Position numbers and translations under genes: made by a program | Source of the DNA: Candidatus Pseudolachnospira avium | GTDB lineage: Bacteria > Bacillota > Clostridia > Lachnospirales > Lachnospiraceae | Direction: 5' to 3' | NCBI GenBank assembly: GCA_904420025.1 | Contig: CAJFTW010000004.1 | Span: 1 to 40,324, forward strand | Length of the DNA stretch: 40,324 nt | Part shown: positions 1-7,712 of the stretch, in pieces | Position numbering within the stretch: the stretch's first letter is position 1 | How the letters are laid out: every line of letters starts with the position of its first letter | Notes under the pieces: model-generated | What the model was told of the DNA's origin: nothing | What the model saw: the letters and a program-made list of their open reading frames with translations, nothing else | Databases searched by the model: none

Positions 1-259
1 CCGCATTGCCCATCTCCTCATACCGCCTCAGGATAACGTCCTGAAAGCGCTCCCGGGTTTCCGTGTTAATGGGATGCACAATATCCCGGAAAGTCCCGTC
101 CAATGACTTTTTGCTGGGCATGGCAATGAACATGCCTTTCTCCCCTTCAATAATTTTGATATCGTGGACGACCATCTCGTTGTCCAGCGTAATGGAAGCA
201 ACTGCCTTCAGCTTTCCTTCCTTGGTTATCTTTCGTAAACGTACATCTGTGATCTGCAT
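1..259 (-). CDS. spoVG: SpoVG (5' part, runs off the window)
   Basis: SpoVG is a small RNA/DNA-binding regulator of sporulation and cell-envelope processes in Firmicutes. The visible 86 codons begin [11 protein letters not shown] and continue through the family core ([20 protein letters not shown], then the [19 protein letters not shown] segment), which identifies the family clearly. The C-terminus lies beyond base 1. The start is the ATG at 257-259, with an AAAGGGG ribosome site just upstream on the minus strand. A good sigma-A promoter (331-359) reads toward it. Nothing seen is unusual for the family. The gene is divergent from the AraC-type regulator at 533. Confidence 0.96.
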   Translation of the reverse strand, partial: MQITDVRLRKITKEGKLKAVASITLDNEMVVHDIKIIEGEKGMFIAMPSKKSLDGTFRDIVHPINTETRERFQDVILRRYEEMGNA

Positions 260-330
260 GGTTCATCCCCTTTCTTCTGGACCATTTGCTTTTCGGCTTC
301 CGATCTGCATCAAAAGTATCGGGTAAAAAT

Positions 331-359
331 ATTATACTCTATTTTTTATTCTTATCCAA
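331..359 (-). promoter_or_regulatory. Sigma-A promoter of spoVG
   Basis: On the minus strand, TTGGAT (-35, 354-359) and TATAAT (-10, 331-336) are separated by exactly 17 nt, about 70 nt upstream of the spoVG start. The surrounding DNA is AT-rich. No clear sigma-H site, which drives spoVG in Bacillus subtilis, was recognised. Confidence 0.65.
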
Positions 360-450
360 GTTCTTTCTTATATATTTTTTAAAAGAAATGCCAACCTGCG
401 AATTATGTACGACTATACCTGAAAATCTGCACACATCCTCCGTATTTTTG

Positions 451-459
451 TGCTACAAT
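451..459 (+). promoter_or_regulatory. Extended -10 promoter for the AraC-type gene and its operon
   Basis: TGC-TACAAT forms an extended -10 element about 75 nt upstream of the regulator's start. The -35 region is poor, which suits an activator-dependent promoter. The leader also holds a short inverted repeat, CCGGA (486-490) / TCCGG (497-501), just before the AGGAAGGAGG ribosome site. Apart from this and the spoVG promoter, nothing else was recognised in the 260-532 intergenic stretch. Confidence 0.4.
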
Positions 460-532
460 TAAGTTTAGATTTTGCAGTAAAAAGGCCGGAAAGCGCTCCG
501 GTGTAAGTCGTTTCAGGAAGGAGGCCCTGGTT

Positions 533-1264
533 TTGTCCGCTATTTCCAGCTTCACCGTCAATTCCTCTGTAAATATCCAGGTGCATTCCCATGAGTACGC
601 TCATATTATTTTGCCCCTGCGGCAAAATTTCTATGTAAAATTCCTGGGGCGCGCTTACAACCTGACACCGCACCAGATCGGTTTTGTCCCTCCTGGTGTA
701 CTTCATGAGTTCGGATGCCCGGGAACCGCTTTAACCTTGAATATTCCTGCGGAGATGGTTAAATCCACCGATTTGGTATTCCTTTCCGAAAACTGTGTGC
801 TGGACATTGATTCCCGCCTAGAGCCTCTGATCTGCCTGATTAAGCAGGAAATTGACCGCTCAGACAGCAGTCGGGAATCGCTCCGTTATCTCTTCTATTA
901 TCTGTACGACAAATTTGTGGAGCGGCATCGTCTGCCCTCTCTCCGATACATGCACGAAAACTATGCGGAGCCGGTGAGCATTGCCAAGCTGGCGGCCCTG
1001 GAAAACTATAACGCTTCCTATTATACCGACTGGTTCAAACGAAAAGTGGGCTGTATGCCCAGCGAATATCTGCAGATGGTCCGAATCGACAAAGCCAAGG
1101 AGATTCTGGCGACCACCCGCTACCGCGTGCTGGATGTAGCCATGCAGGTAGGCTACATCAACAGTTCTTCCTTTGCCAGAGCTTTCAAGTCTGTCACCGG
1201 TCTGACTCCCGGCCAGTACCGGAAACAGATTTCCGAAAACAAATCTCTTGAAAAAATCTTCTGA
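533..1264 (+). CDS. AraC-family transcriptional regulator (cupin + HTH)
   Basis: The 243-residue protein has the usual small AraC architecture. An N-terminal cupin-like sensing domain comes first (about residues 15-75, with HSHEYAH and the PPGVLHEF strand pair). Two helix-turn-helix motifs follow at about 150-235: VSIAKLAALENYNASYYTDWF, then VLDVAMQVGYINSSSFARAFK with the GLTPGQYR ending typical of the family. Translation most likely starts at TTG 533, because AGGAAGGAGG lies at 515-524; the next in-frame ATG would cut into the sensor domain. It is 12 nt upstream of the [2Fe-2S] gene and on the same strand, so it probably heads and controls the dehydrogenase operon, with the substrate or a product as effector. 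The ligand is not identifiable from sequence. Confidence 0.9.
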   Translation: MSAISSFTVNSSVNIQVHSHEYAHIILPLRQNFYVKFLGRAYNLTPHQIGFVPPGVLHEFGCPGTALTLNIPAEMVKSTDLVFLSENCVLDIDSRLEPLICLIKQEIDRSDSSRESLRYLFYYLYDKFVERHRLPSLRYMHENYAEPVSIAKLAALENYNASYYTDWFKRKVGCMPSEYLQMVRIDKAKEILATTRYRVLDVAMQVGYINSSSFARAFKSVTGLTPGQYRKQISENKSLEKIF

Positions 1265-1276
1265 GGAGGGGATTCT

Positions 1277-1621
1277 ATGAGAATGGAGCAACACCCGATT
1301 TTACAGTTTCAGCGGGGGGAAAAGGTAACCTTTACCTACAACGGCCAAGAGGTGGAAGGCTATACCACCGAAACCATCGCCGCCGCCCTCCACGCCGCCG
1401 GTATCCGGAAACTGGGCACCAGCCCAGAGCTTCACCGTCCCCGGGGGCTATTCTGCGCCATCGGCAACTGCTCGTCCTGCTTTATGACCGTCAACGGAGA
1501 GCCCAATGTACGGGTCTGCGTGACCCGGGTGGAAGCAGGCATGGTGGTGGAAGAACAGCACGGCAGGGGTAAAGTGCTGGTGGACCAAAGCGCCTCTACC
1601 GAAAGGAGGGAACCGGTATGA
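1277..1621 (+). CDS. [2Fe-2S] subunit of amino-acid/amine dehydrogenase (HcnA-like)
   Basis: A 114-residue plant-type ferredoxin-like protein. Cysteines C60, C65, C68 and C81 give C-x4-C-x2-C-x12-C inside the segment beginning RGLFCAIGNCSSC, the hallmark of the small subunit of hydrogen cyanide synthase, opine oxidase and heterotetrameric sarcosine oxidase. In related enzymes this domain is either a separate subunit (HcnA) or the N-terminus of the alpha subunit; here it is separate. It would pass electrons between flavin sites in the cytoplasmic complex. The AGGAGGGG ribosome site is well placed. The stop codon overlaps the start of the next gene (ATGA), which implies coupled translation. Confidence 0.88.
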   Translation: MRMEQHPILQFQRGEKVTFTYNGQEVEGYTTETIAAALHAAGIRKLGTSPELHRPRGLFCAIGNCSSCFMTVNGEPNVRVCVTRVEAGMVVEEQHGRGKVLVDQSASTERREPV

Positions 1622-2721
1622 TTCGAGACGTAGAAATCTTAGTTATCGGCGGAGGTCCCGCCGGCCTCTGCGCCGCCCAGGCTGCCGCCTCCCTGGGAGC
1701 CCAGGTCCTGATCTGTGAACGGGACTATCTGCCCGGCGGCCAGCTGGTAAAACAGACCCACAAATTCTTTGGCTCCGAGCGCCAGTACGCCGGCACCCGC
1801 GGTTTTCAGATCGGCCAAAAGCTGATCGCTGACATTGCCGGAAACCCCCGGGTAGAGCTTCTCACGGAAGCCACCGTCCTGGGCATTTATGAGGATGGGA
1901 TTGTCACGGTCCTTTATCAGCAGCAGCATCTGAAAATCCGCCCCCAAAAGATCATCATCTCTGTAGGCGCCTCAGAAAAATTCCTGGCATTCCCCGGAAA
2001 TGACCTGCCCGGGGTATATGGGGCCGGGGCAGTACAGACCCTCATGAACGTAGCTGGGGTAAAACCCGCCCAGCGGGTAGTCATGGTAGGCGCAGGAAAC
2101 ATTGGCCTGATTGTATCCTACCAGCTGCTGCAAGCAGGGGTGGACGTGGCCTGCGTGGTGGAGGCAGCCCCCCGGATTGGCGGCTACCTGGTTCACGCAT
2201 CCAAGCTGCGGCGGGCCGGCGTCCCGATTCTCACCGGGCACACGGTAAAAGAAGCCTATGGCAGTGACTGTCTGGAAGGCGTCACCATCTGCCGCCTGGA
2301 TGAATCCTGGCAGCAGATTCCTGGTACTGAACAGGAAATCCCCTGCGATACCCTCTGCCTGGCCGTAGGGTTGGCGCCCCTTTCCCAGCTCTGCTGGCAG
2401 GCAGGCTGCAAGATGGCCTATATCCGGGAACTGTCCGGCCATGTACCGCTGGTCTCGGAAAATCTGGAAACCACCGTACCAGGCATTTATGCCGCCGGCG
2501 ATACCTCCGGCATTGAAGAGGCCTCCTCTGCCATGGTAGAGGGACGCCTGGCCGGATACGCTGCCGCTGCCGCCCTTGGGTACCAGCCCCAGGAAGCGGA
2601 AGAACAGTGCCGGATGGCACGCCAGGAGCTGGTGGAGCTGCGCAGCGGCCCTGCCGGAGAAAAAATCCGGGCCGGTCTCGCCAAAATGTCCAAATGGAGG
2701 GAGGAACAAGCCACATGCTGA
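1618..2721 (+). CDS. FAD/NAD(P)-binding subunit of the dehydrogenase complex (HcnB/PdhA-like)
   Basis: A 367-residue pyridine-nucleotide-disulfide-type flavoprotein. A first Rossmann motif lies at the N-terminus (VIGGGPAGLCAAQAAASLG, about residues 8-26). A PGGQLVKQTHKFFG loop follows, then a second dinucleotide-binding motif (VGAGNIGLIVSYQLLQAG, about 158-176). The FAD C-terminal motif AAGDTSGIEEASSAMVEGRLAG sits near residue 292. This is the alpha-subunit core of the HcnB/OoxA and proline dehydrogenase (PdhA) group, shorter than fused versions because the [2Fe-2S] and BFD domains are separate genes here. It would connect the complex to NAD(P)H or to the iron-sulfur carriers. It overlaps both neighbours by a few bases, so it belongs to one tightly coupled operon. 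Confidence 0.88.
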   Translation: MIRDVEILVIGGGPAGLCAAQAAASLGAQVLICERDYLPGGQLVKQTHKFFGSERQYAGTRGFQIGQKLIADIAGNPRVELLTEATVLGIYEDGIVTVLYQQQHLKIRPQKIIISVGASEKFLAFPGNDLPGVYGAGAVQTLMNVAGVKPAQRVVMVGAGNIGLIVSYQLLQAGVDVACVVEAAPRIGGYLVHASKLRRAGVPILTGHTVKEAYGSDCLEGVTICRLDESWQQIPGTEQEIPCDTLCLAVGLAPLSQLCWQAGCKMAYIRELSGHVPLVSENLETTVPGIYAAGDTSGIEEASSAMVEGRLAGYAAAAALGYQPQEAEEQCRMARQELVELRSGPAGEKIRAGLAKMSKWREEQATC

Positions 2722-3212
2722 TACAGGATGGAATCCCCACTCGGGAAGATCTCTCCCGGGTACTGCCCCCGGAAAGCCGTCTGGCAAAAGGGGCCGTAGC
2801 AATCGCTGAATGTTTCCAGAATATCCCCTGCAATCCCTGCTCCCAGGCATGTCCCAAGGGTGCTATTCAGGTGGCTCCAGACATCAACGCCACACCACAG
2901 ATCGACTTTGACCGCTGCATCGGCTGCGGGATCTGCGTAGGCCAATGCCCTGGCCTTGCGATCTTTGTGGTGGATATGACCTATAGCGAAGATACTGCGC
3001 TGGTGCAGCTGCCCTACGAATTTCTGCCGGTACCCCAGCCAGGCCAAATAGTACAGTGCCTGGACCGGGCCGGTGTCGTCCAAGGCTGCTACCCGGTGGT
3101 AAAAGTCTCTGGAGGAAAGAAGAATCAAACCTGGCTGGTCTCCGTGGCAGTGCCTCGGGACCTGGCCATGGAAATCCGAAATATCCGCGTGGGAGGTGAA
3201 GCAGATGCGTGA
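2715..3212 (+). CDS. 2x[4Fe-4S] ferredoxin-type subunit (PdhF-like)
   Basis: The 165-residue protein starts at ATG 2715 (MLIQDGIPTREDL), 7 nt inside the preceding gene, with GGAGGGAGG upstream. It carries two cluster motifs: C-x2-C-x3-CP in PCNPCSQACPKGAI and C-x2-C-x3-CP in CIGCGICVGQCPG. The remaining C-terminal half (PGQIVQCLDRAG onward) is a beta-rich domain typical of this subfamily rather than of small soluble ferredoxins. In the archaeal proline dehydrogenase cluster pdhA-F-X-B, a comparable ferredoxin subunit sits between alpha and beta. That parallel, together with gene order, suggests it wires electrons out of the flavin sites. An upstream in-frame start at 2607 would lie entirely within the previous gene and encode no recognisable domain, so it was not used. 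Confidence 0.87.
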   Translation: MLIQDGIPTREDLSRVLPPESRLAKGAVAIAECFQNIPCNPCSQACPKGAIQVAPDINATPQIDFDRCIGCGICVGQCPGLAIFVVDMTYSEDTALVQLPYEFLPVPQPGQIVQCLDRAGVVQGCYPVVKVSGGKKNQTWLVSVAVPRDLAMEIRNIRVGGEADA

Positions 3213-3495
3213 TGAAACCACCATCCTCTGCCGCTGTGAGGACCTGACCCGGGAAAAAATCCGGGAATGTATTGAGAGCGGCTGCCGCACTTTGGATGAG
3301 ATCAAGCGGATGACCCGGGCCGGTATGGGCCCCTGCCAGGGACGGACCTGCCAGACGCTCATTGCCCAGGAGCTCTCCGCCTACTACCATATCCCTATGG
3401 AGGAGATCCTAATTCCTACCACCCGGCCTCCCTTTAAGCCGGTTTCCATGGGTATTCTGGCTGACGCCCATTCCGAAGGAGGTGAGGAGGAGTGA
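3205..3495 (+). CDS. BFD-like [2Fe-2S] subunit (PdhX-like)
   Basis: A 96-residue protein of the bacterioferritin-associated-ferredoxin-like (Fer2_BFD) family. Cysteines C9, C11, C44 and C49 make C-x-C-x32-C-x4-C, with the characteristic GPCQGRTC ending. I chose ATG 3205 because GGGAGG at 3191-3196 is 8 nt upstream; an in-frame GTG at 3196 lies inside that ribosome site. In relatives this domain is either the C-terminus of the FAD subunit or a separate delta subunit. It overlaps the ferredoxin gene (8 nt) and the next gene (GTGA). The about 35 residues after the domain are Pro-rich and acidic and may anchor it to the flavoproteins. Confidence 0.87.
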   Translation: MRDETTILCRCEDLTREKIRECIESGCRTLDEIKRMTRAGMGPCQGRTCQTLIAQELSAYYHIPMEEILIPTTRPPFKPVSMGILADAHSEGGEEE

Positions 3496-4637
3496 AAAAG
3501 GCATACGACGTGATTATTATCGGCGGCGGCATTGTAGGCTGCGCCACCGCCTTTGAGCTGGCCAAGCGGGGCATTACGGACGTGCTGCTGATTGAAAAGG
3601 GCTACCTGACCTCCGGCGCCACCGGCCGCTGCGGTGCGGGTATCCGACAGCAGTGGGGCTCCGAGCTCAATGCCCGGCTGGCCTTGGAGAGCACCGAGAT
3701 CTTTGAGCACCTGGAGGAATATACCGGTTATGCGGGCAACTGTGAGCTGCACCAGGGCGGCTATCTGCTGGTGGCTTACACGGAAAAAGAGTGGACCCAA
3801 TTCCAGGAGAACCTGAAGGTCCAGCACCAGTTGGGTATTCCCTCCCAGGCATTGGATCTGCAGGAAGCCAAAGAGATTGTCCCCTTCCTGAACACAGATG
3901 GCATGTTCGGCGCTACTTTCTGCGCCAAGGATGGCCACGCCAACCCCTTCCACTGCACCATGGCCTACGCCCAGGGCGCCAAGCGGATGGGTGTGGAGAT
4001 TGCCACCTACACTACGGTTACCGGTCTTTTGACCCGGAGCGGAAAGATTGCCGGGGTGGAGACGGATCAGGGGACCGTGGAGGCCCGCCTGGTAATCAAC
4101 TGCGCCAATACCCGGGCGCCGGAGCTGGCCGCCATGGTGGGGGATGAGATCCCCGTCCACCCGGAGCGGCATCAGGCCCTGGTCACGGAGCCGGTGGCGC
4201 CGCTGATGGACTGCATGGTCATGTCCTTCCACCGCTCCTACTATGTACAGCAGACGCCCCACGGCAGCTTTGTCATGGGCATCGGCCCCAAAGAGGAGCC
4301 CAGCCACAATTTCAACTCCAGCTGGCAGTTCCTGGAGGAGTGCTGTGCCACAATATGTGAGGCCCTGCCGCCGCTGCGGCACCTGCAGGTAGTCCGCCAG
4401 TGGGCCGGCCAGTATGACCTGAGCCCGGACCGGAACCCGGTAATTGAGCCATCCGCCCACGCGGAAGGCCTCTGGACGGTGTGCGGCTTCTCCGGCCACG
4501 GCTTCATGGTAGCGCCCCGGGTGGCCATTCTGGTTGCCAACCACCTGGCGAATCAGGAGGATTCCCTGGATATCCGCCGCTTCCGGGTGGAGCGTTTTAA
4601 AACCGGGGAGCTGCTGCTGGAACCCTCGGTGGTGTAA
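3492..4637 (+). CDS. DAO-family flavoprotein, substrate-oxidising subunit (HcnC/PdhB/SoxB-like)
   Basis: A 381-residue D-amino-acid-oxidase-fold flavoprotein. The N-terminal FAD motif IIGGGIVGCATAFELAKRG begins near residue 9. GATGRCGAGIRQQWGSE follows at about 44 and the C-terminal FAD motif CGFSGHGFMVAPR near 338. Proteins of this type oxidise the C-N bond of a secondary or primary amino acid (L-proline, D-hydroxyproline, sarcosine, glycine, opines). Sequence alone does not choose between them. Translation starts at GTG 3492 overlapping the previous stop, with GAGGTGAGGAGG upstream. As the last gene of the operon it is followed by two strong hairpins. In an anaerobe the electrons would go to NAD(P)+, ferredoxin or a membrane carrier rather than oxygen; that is inference. 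Confidence 0.87.
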   Translation: MKKAYDVIIIGGGIVGCATAFELAKRGITDVLLIEKGYLTSGATGRCGAGIRQQWGSELNARLALESTEIFEHLEEYTGYAGNCELHQGGYLLVAYTEKEWTQFQENLKVQHQLGIPSQALDLQEAKEIVPFLNTDGMFGATFCAKDGHANPFHCTMAYAQGAKRMGVEIATYTTVTGLLTRSGKIAGVETDQGTVEARLVINCANTRAPELAAMVGDEIPVHPERHQALVTEPVAPLMDCMVMSFHRSYYVQQTPHGSFVMGIGPKEEPSHNFNSSWQFLEECCATICEALPPLRHLQVVRQWAGQYDLSPDRNPVIEPSAHAEGLWTVCGFSGHGFMVAPRVAILVANHLANQEDSLDIRRFRVERFKTGELLLEPSVV

Positions 4638-4672
4638 ATACGACTATGCGCATTCCGTAGAATCAGACAAAA

Positions 4673-4698
4673 AACGCGCCCGCTTCAGCGGGCGCGTT
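4673..4698. terminator. Intrinsic terminator hairpin 1 between convergent operons
   Basis: A perfect 11-bp GC-rich stem, AACGCGCCCGC / GCGGGCGCGTT, with a TTCA loop. An A-run precedes it on the plus strand, so it gives a T-run on the minus strand. It follows the dehydrogenase operon and faces the transporter gene. Confidence 0.8.
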
Positions 4699-4702
4699 AT
4701 AA

Positions 4703-4739
4703 AAAGGCTGGCCGGCGGGAAAACCGCCGGCCAGCCTTT
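4703..4739. terminator. Intrinsic terminator hairpin 2 between convergent operons
   Basis: A perfect 16-bp stem (4703-4718 with 4724-4739) and a GAAAA loop. On the minus strand it is followed by a short T-run, so it ends the transporter transcript. It also blocks read-through from the plus-strand operon. Confidence 0.85.
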
Positions 4740-4784
4740 GTGTATGGACAATTTTTGCGCTCGTTTGTTTTATGGGCAGATTGC

Positions 4785-6176
4785 TTATTTCTCCGCCTGC
4801 TTCTGCTGCTGTTTCATCCGCTCCGCATTGGCTTCCGCGTACATGGCCGCGTCCTTATCGCTGATCTTGTGGAACAGGATCAGGAACAGCGCCGCGGCAA
4901 TGTAGATGATGCCAGGCAGCAGGTAGGTAACCCGCATGAAGCTGGAAACCCACGCCGCGTCTACGGCAAATCCGCCGCCGGAGATGAAGCCGGTGGAGGC
5001 CAGCAGGGACAGGCCCAGGGTGTTGCCGATGGTCATGCCGATCTTCATGGGCGGGGAGGAAAGTCCAGCCGCGATGGCTCTGGTATCCTTCCCGGTCTTA
5101 TACAGGAAGTGCTCGCCGGCGTCCAGGTACATGGTAACCATAAACGGCATCCAGGTATAGTTGCCCAGAGAGAACAGGAACATGATCACAATGTAGGCCA
5201 CCAGATTGCCGTGGCCGCCGGGGGCGCCGAAGAAGTTGATCAGGATCAGCGACAGGCCCATCAACGTAAAGCCAAACACGCAGGAGTGCCGTTTCCCCAG
5301 TTTCGCGGCCACCTTGGGCATGAACATGGCGGCAAAGAAGCCGAAGATGCCGCTGCACAGGGTGGAGAGCGTCATCTTGGAGAAGTCGCCCAGCACATAG
5401 ATGAAGTAATAGGTATAGTTTGCCTGATAGGTATACTGGGCAATGTACAGAACCGAGAAGGTGATGAACAGCACCAGCATCTGCGGGTTCCTCACCAGGG
5501 TGCTTAACATATCCCAGACGTTAACCTTGTTGGCCTCCGTGCCGCCGCCCACCGGGACATCTTTTCCATCTCCGGCCTTGGCAATGGCGCCCAGCGCCAG
5601 GGGCATGGGGATCATGAACACAAAGGAGATGATGAAGTAGTTCCAGTTTCCAAAAGGCAGATGAGACACCAGCACCGGGATGAAGGAGGTGATCAGGGTC
5701 ACCACCGTCATCTGACGGGTCATGTTGATGGTCATGGCGTTCCGGTTGGCCATGTTGGGGCCGGCCACCGCCGCCAGCACGCCGTAGTAGGCGGTCTGGA
5801 GAATGTTCATCAGGCAGTTGAGCACCGTGTAGGATACGGACAGCACCGCCACCCGGACGATCAGCGGCGCGCCGCTGGTGTTGAACACTTCCGCCAGGAT
5901 CATCACCGCCAGAATCCAGCGGCCCAGGTACAGCCAGGACTGGTTTTTGCCGGTCTTGCCGATCTTCACCTTCTCAATGATGACGCCGGCAAACAGGCTG
6001 AAACAGAAATCCAGGAATTTTGCCACGCCCAGGGCGGCCGCCAGCGTTGCGGCGGGAACCTTCAAGACCTCGGTGGCAAAGGTGTTCAGGTACATGAACC
6101 CGACCATGATGGACAGGGTCAGCAGGGAATAGCTGCCCATGGTCCAGATCTCTTTTTTGCTGCTTGTTACTTGCAT
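4785..6176 (-). CDS. GPH/MelB-type major facilitator transporter
   Basis: A 463-residue integral membrane protein with about 12 hydrophobic segments. It has features of the glycoside-pentoside-hexuronide (MFS_2) cation symporter family: LGVAKFLDFCFSLFAGVIIEK near residue 50, and the late loop motif AIAAGLSSPPMKIGMTIGN near 380. Such carriers move small solutes with Na+ or H+; family members outside sugar metabolism are common, so the substrate is open. It lies 55 nt downstream of a UroD-family gene on the same strand, so it probably imports the compound that the methyltransferase-type proteins act on. The AT-poor C-terminal tail (AERMKQQQKQAEK) is cytoplasmic. The start ATG at 6176 has a moderate GAGAGGGA ribosome site. 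Confidence 0.85.
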   Translation of the reverse strand: MQVTSSKKEIWTMGSYSLLTLSIMVGFMYLNTFATEVLKVPAATLAAALGVAKFLDFCFSLFAGVIIEKVKIGKTGKNQSWLYLGRWILAVMILAEVFNTSGAPLIVRVAVLSVSYTVLNCLMNILQTAYYGVLAAVAGPNMANRNAMTINMTRQMTVVTLITSFIPVLVSHLPFGNWNYFIISFVFMIPMPLALGAIAKAGDGKDVPVGGGTEANKVNVWDMLSTLVRNPQMLVLFITFSVLYIAQYTYQANYTYYFIYVLGDFSKMTLSTLCSGIFGFFAAMFMPKVAAKLGKRHSCVFGFTLMGLSLILINFFGAPGGHGNLVAYIVIMFLFSLGNYTWMPFMVTMYLDAGEHFLYKTGKDTRAIAAGLSSPPMKIGMTIGNTLGLSLLASTGFISGGGFAVDAAWVSSFMRVTYLLPGIIYIAAALFLILFHKISDKDAAMYAEANAERMKQQQKQAEK

Positions 6177-6231
6177 GGAAGTCCCTCTCTCTCATTTATT
6201 ATTCCCATTGCGGGGGAATGTTTACTGTCCG

Positions 6232-7317
6232 TTAGTTCCGATGATACAGCTTGTTGTAGTACTCCAGCGAATAGTTGTACAGCTCGTCTCTGGCCCACTC
6301 ATCCTGCAGAGGGTTGCTCCGGTCGGTGCCGATCATCGGCATGCAGCGTCCCTTTGCGCCAAAGTGATCCACAAAATCCCGGACCTGCGCCCGGACCGCC
6401 GCCTCATCCGCCTTGGGATCAATATGGATGGTGAAGCAGAAGGTCATCTTGTCGCCGTAGGTCTCATACAGGAAATCCGGCTCATTGATCATATCCTGCG
6501 GCGTCCACATATCAATGCCCATCTCCAGCATCTCCGGTACGTACTGAATGTTCTTTCCGCAGGAGTGCAGCTCAATGAACTTGCCGGAATCCTTAATGAA
6601 CTTCAGCAGACGGGAGGTGGAAGGCATGATCTGCTCCCGGAACATCTCGTTGGAGTAGAAGCCGGCCCGCTGGGTCCCCCAGTCATCGTGGTACAGCACA
6701 CCGTCCACACGGCCATAGTTTTCAAAAATCTTCTGGCAGCACTCAATCTTGTAGTCCGCCATCTTCTCGCAGAACTCGTCAAACAGCTCCGGCTCCTCAT
6801 AGAGAGCGATGAGACATTCGTCAAAGGGCATCATCTCATGGAGCCGCTCGGTGATTCCCTCCACGCACTCGTAAATGTGCGGCCGGTCCGGATCCAGGCT
6901 CTTCTGGATCTTCTCTCCGTCTGCCTTAAAGTCCACCAGGGAGAGGTCCGGCCATTCCACTTCCTCTTTCCAGTTGGCGAAATCCTGGATCACACGGGTG
7001 CCCGGCTTGGTGATCATCCCGTTGATGCCCTCTACCATTTTCCAGTCTACACCCCACCAGTCATAGCCGTCCACCTCGGGAACAGGATGCTCTTCAATGG
7101 CATCCGGCCAGATAATGTTGCTCTCATAGAAATATGCCGGCATCCAATAGGGCTGTTCCCCTTTTACGCAGCGGATATAATTTTCCCGTACGCTGATGGG
7201 GCGTCCAGTGATCGGCGGCTTCGGCTGCTGGAAAACCCACGGAAAGCTTCCCGGAGCCTGCCAGCTCTTGGAGTAATCCCGCTCCGCCGCACGCTTCATA
7301 AATTTTCCTACCTGCAT
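6232..7317 (-). CDS. UroD-family methyltransferase-like protein with HSCG zinc motif
   Basis: A 361-residue protein of the uroporphyrinogen-decarboxylase-like fold, the group that includes MtaA/MtbA/CmuA corrinoid methyltransferases and UroD-type demethylases rather than heme-synthesis HemE. YHDDWGTQ (about 209-216) and ELHSCGKN (H251, C253) are visible. The H-x-C pair matches the zinc ligands of MtaA/MtbA-type enzymes, which activate a thiol for methyl transfer. No corrinoid-binding protein gene is in the window, so a partner must be elsewhere if the activity is corrinoid-dependent. It is transcribed with the GPH transporter and has an AAAGGAG ribosome site 7 nt before ATG. A conserved two-hairpin leader (7341-7379) ends 23 nt before its start codon. 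Confidence 0.85.
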   Translation of the reverse strand: MQVGKFMKRAAERDYSKSWQAPGSFPWVFQQPKPPITGRPISVRENYIRCVKGEQPYWMPAYFYESNIIWPDAIEEHPVPEVDGYDWWGVDWKMVEGINGMITKPGTRVIQDFANWKEEVEWPDLSLVDFKADGEKIQKSLDPDRPHIYECVEGITERLHEMMPFDECLIALYEEPELFDEFCEKMADYKIECCQKIFENYGRVDGVLYHDDWGTQRAGFYSNEMFREQIMPSTSRLLKFIKDSGKFIELHSCGKNIQYVPEMLEMGIDMWTPQDMINEPDFLYETYGDKMTFCFTIHIDPKADEAAVRAQVRDFVDHFGAKGRCMPMIGTDRSNPLQDEWARDELYNYSLEYYNKLYHRN

Positions 7318-7340
7318 GTTAACGCTCCTTTCTTCATCTT

Positions 7341-7379
7341 GCCGTGTCCCTCACGGCATCCTGCTACACCCGGAGGGTG
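7341..7379 (-). other. Two-hairpin 39-nt leader element, copy A
   Basis: On the transcript this reads hairpin CACCC-N3-GGGTG, a 9-nt linker, hairpin GCCGTG-N5-CACGGC, then 23 nt to the start codon of the UroD-family gene. A second copy with the same geometry is at 19728-19766 upstream of oppD, also 23 nt from the ATG. The two match at 28 of 39 positions, and the differences fall almost only in loops and linker. It may be a translational control or RNA-stability element. I do not recognise it as a named riboswitch class. Confidence 0.5.
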
Positions 7380-7410
7380 CTTCTTCCGTAACGTTTAATT
7401 GGCATATTTC

Positions 7411-7416
7411 ATTATA
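7411..7416 (-). promoter_or_regulatory. -10 element for the UroD/transporter transcript
   Basis: TATAAT on the minus strand, about 95 nt before the start codon and upstream of leader element A. No good -35 lies at 17 nt. A perfect TTGACA occurs further upstream (7466-7471) but without a matching -10. Assignment is tentative. The 395-nt region 7318-7712 is AT-rich and holds this promoter, the leader and the divergent promoter at 7658. Confidence 0.35.
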
Positions 7417-7657
7417 TTTGGTTCGTATTTGGATTTCTATGTGCAGACTTAACAATTTTTCCTTGTGTCAATTCCAATTTTTTTGTTTATATAATTTACA
7501 ACTGCCCGTTTTACCCTATTCTATCGCACTTCTTTCCTTTATTTAAAAAGCAATTCACAATAAAATGTCGTTCATTTTCGGCAATCTGCTACAAAATATG
7601 CCCCCTGCCCTGACGGGATTTTTGTATATTACGCTCCTGTTTTTCGTCATTTCTTCT

Positions 7658-7666
7658 TGTTATAAT
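7658..7666 (+). promoter_or_regulatory. Extended -10 promoter of the second UroD-family gene
   Basis: TGT-TATAAT, a consensus -10 with a TGn extension, 46 nt upstream of ATG 7713. The -35 at 17 nt is TGTTTT (weak). The ribosome site AAAAGGAGGA is at 7692-7701. Confidence 0.55.
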
Positions 7667-7712
7667 TGGAATATCATTGTTGCCGAACGGGAAAAGGAGG
7701 ATCTGATAAATT

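Noticed and set aside
2607..2714. A 36-codon N-terminal extension of the ferredoxin subunit.
   Set aside because: It lies wholly inside the preceding FAD gene, encodes Arg/Pro-rich sequence without a domain, and ATG 2715 has a good ribosome site.
7466..7471. A perfect TTGACA upstream of the UroD-family gene on the minus strand.
   Set aside because: No -10-like hexamer lies 16-18 nt downstream (GTCTGC at 17), so I did not call it a promoter.
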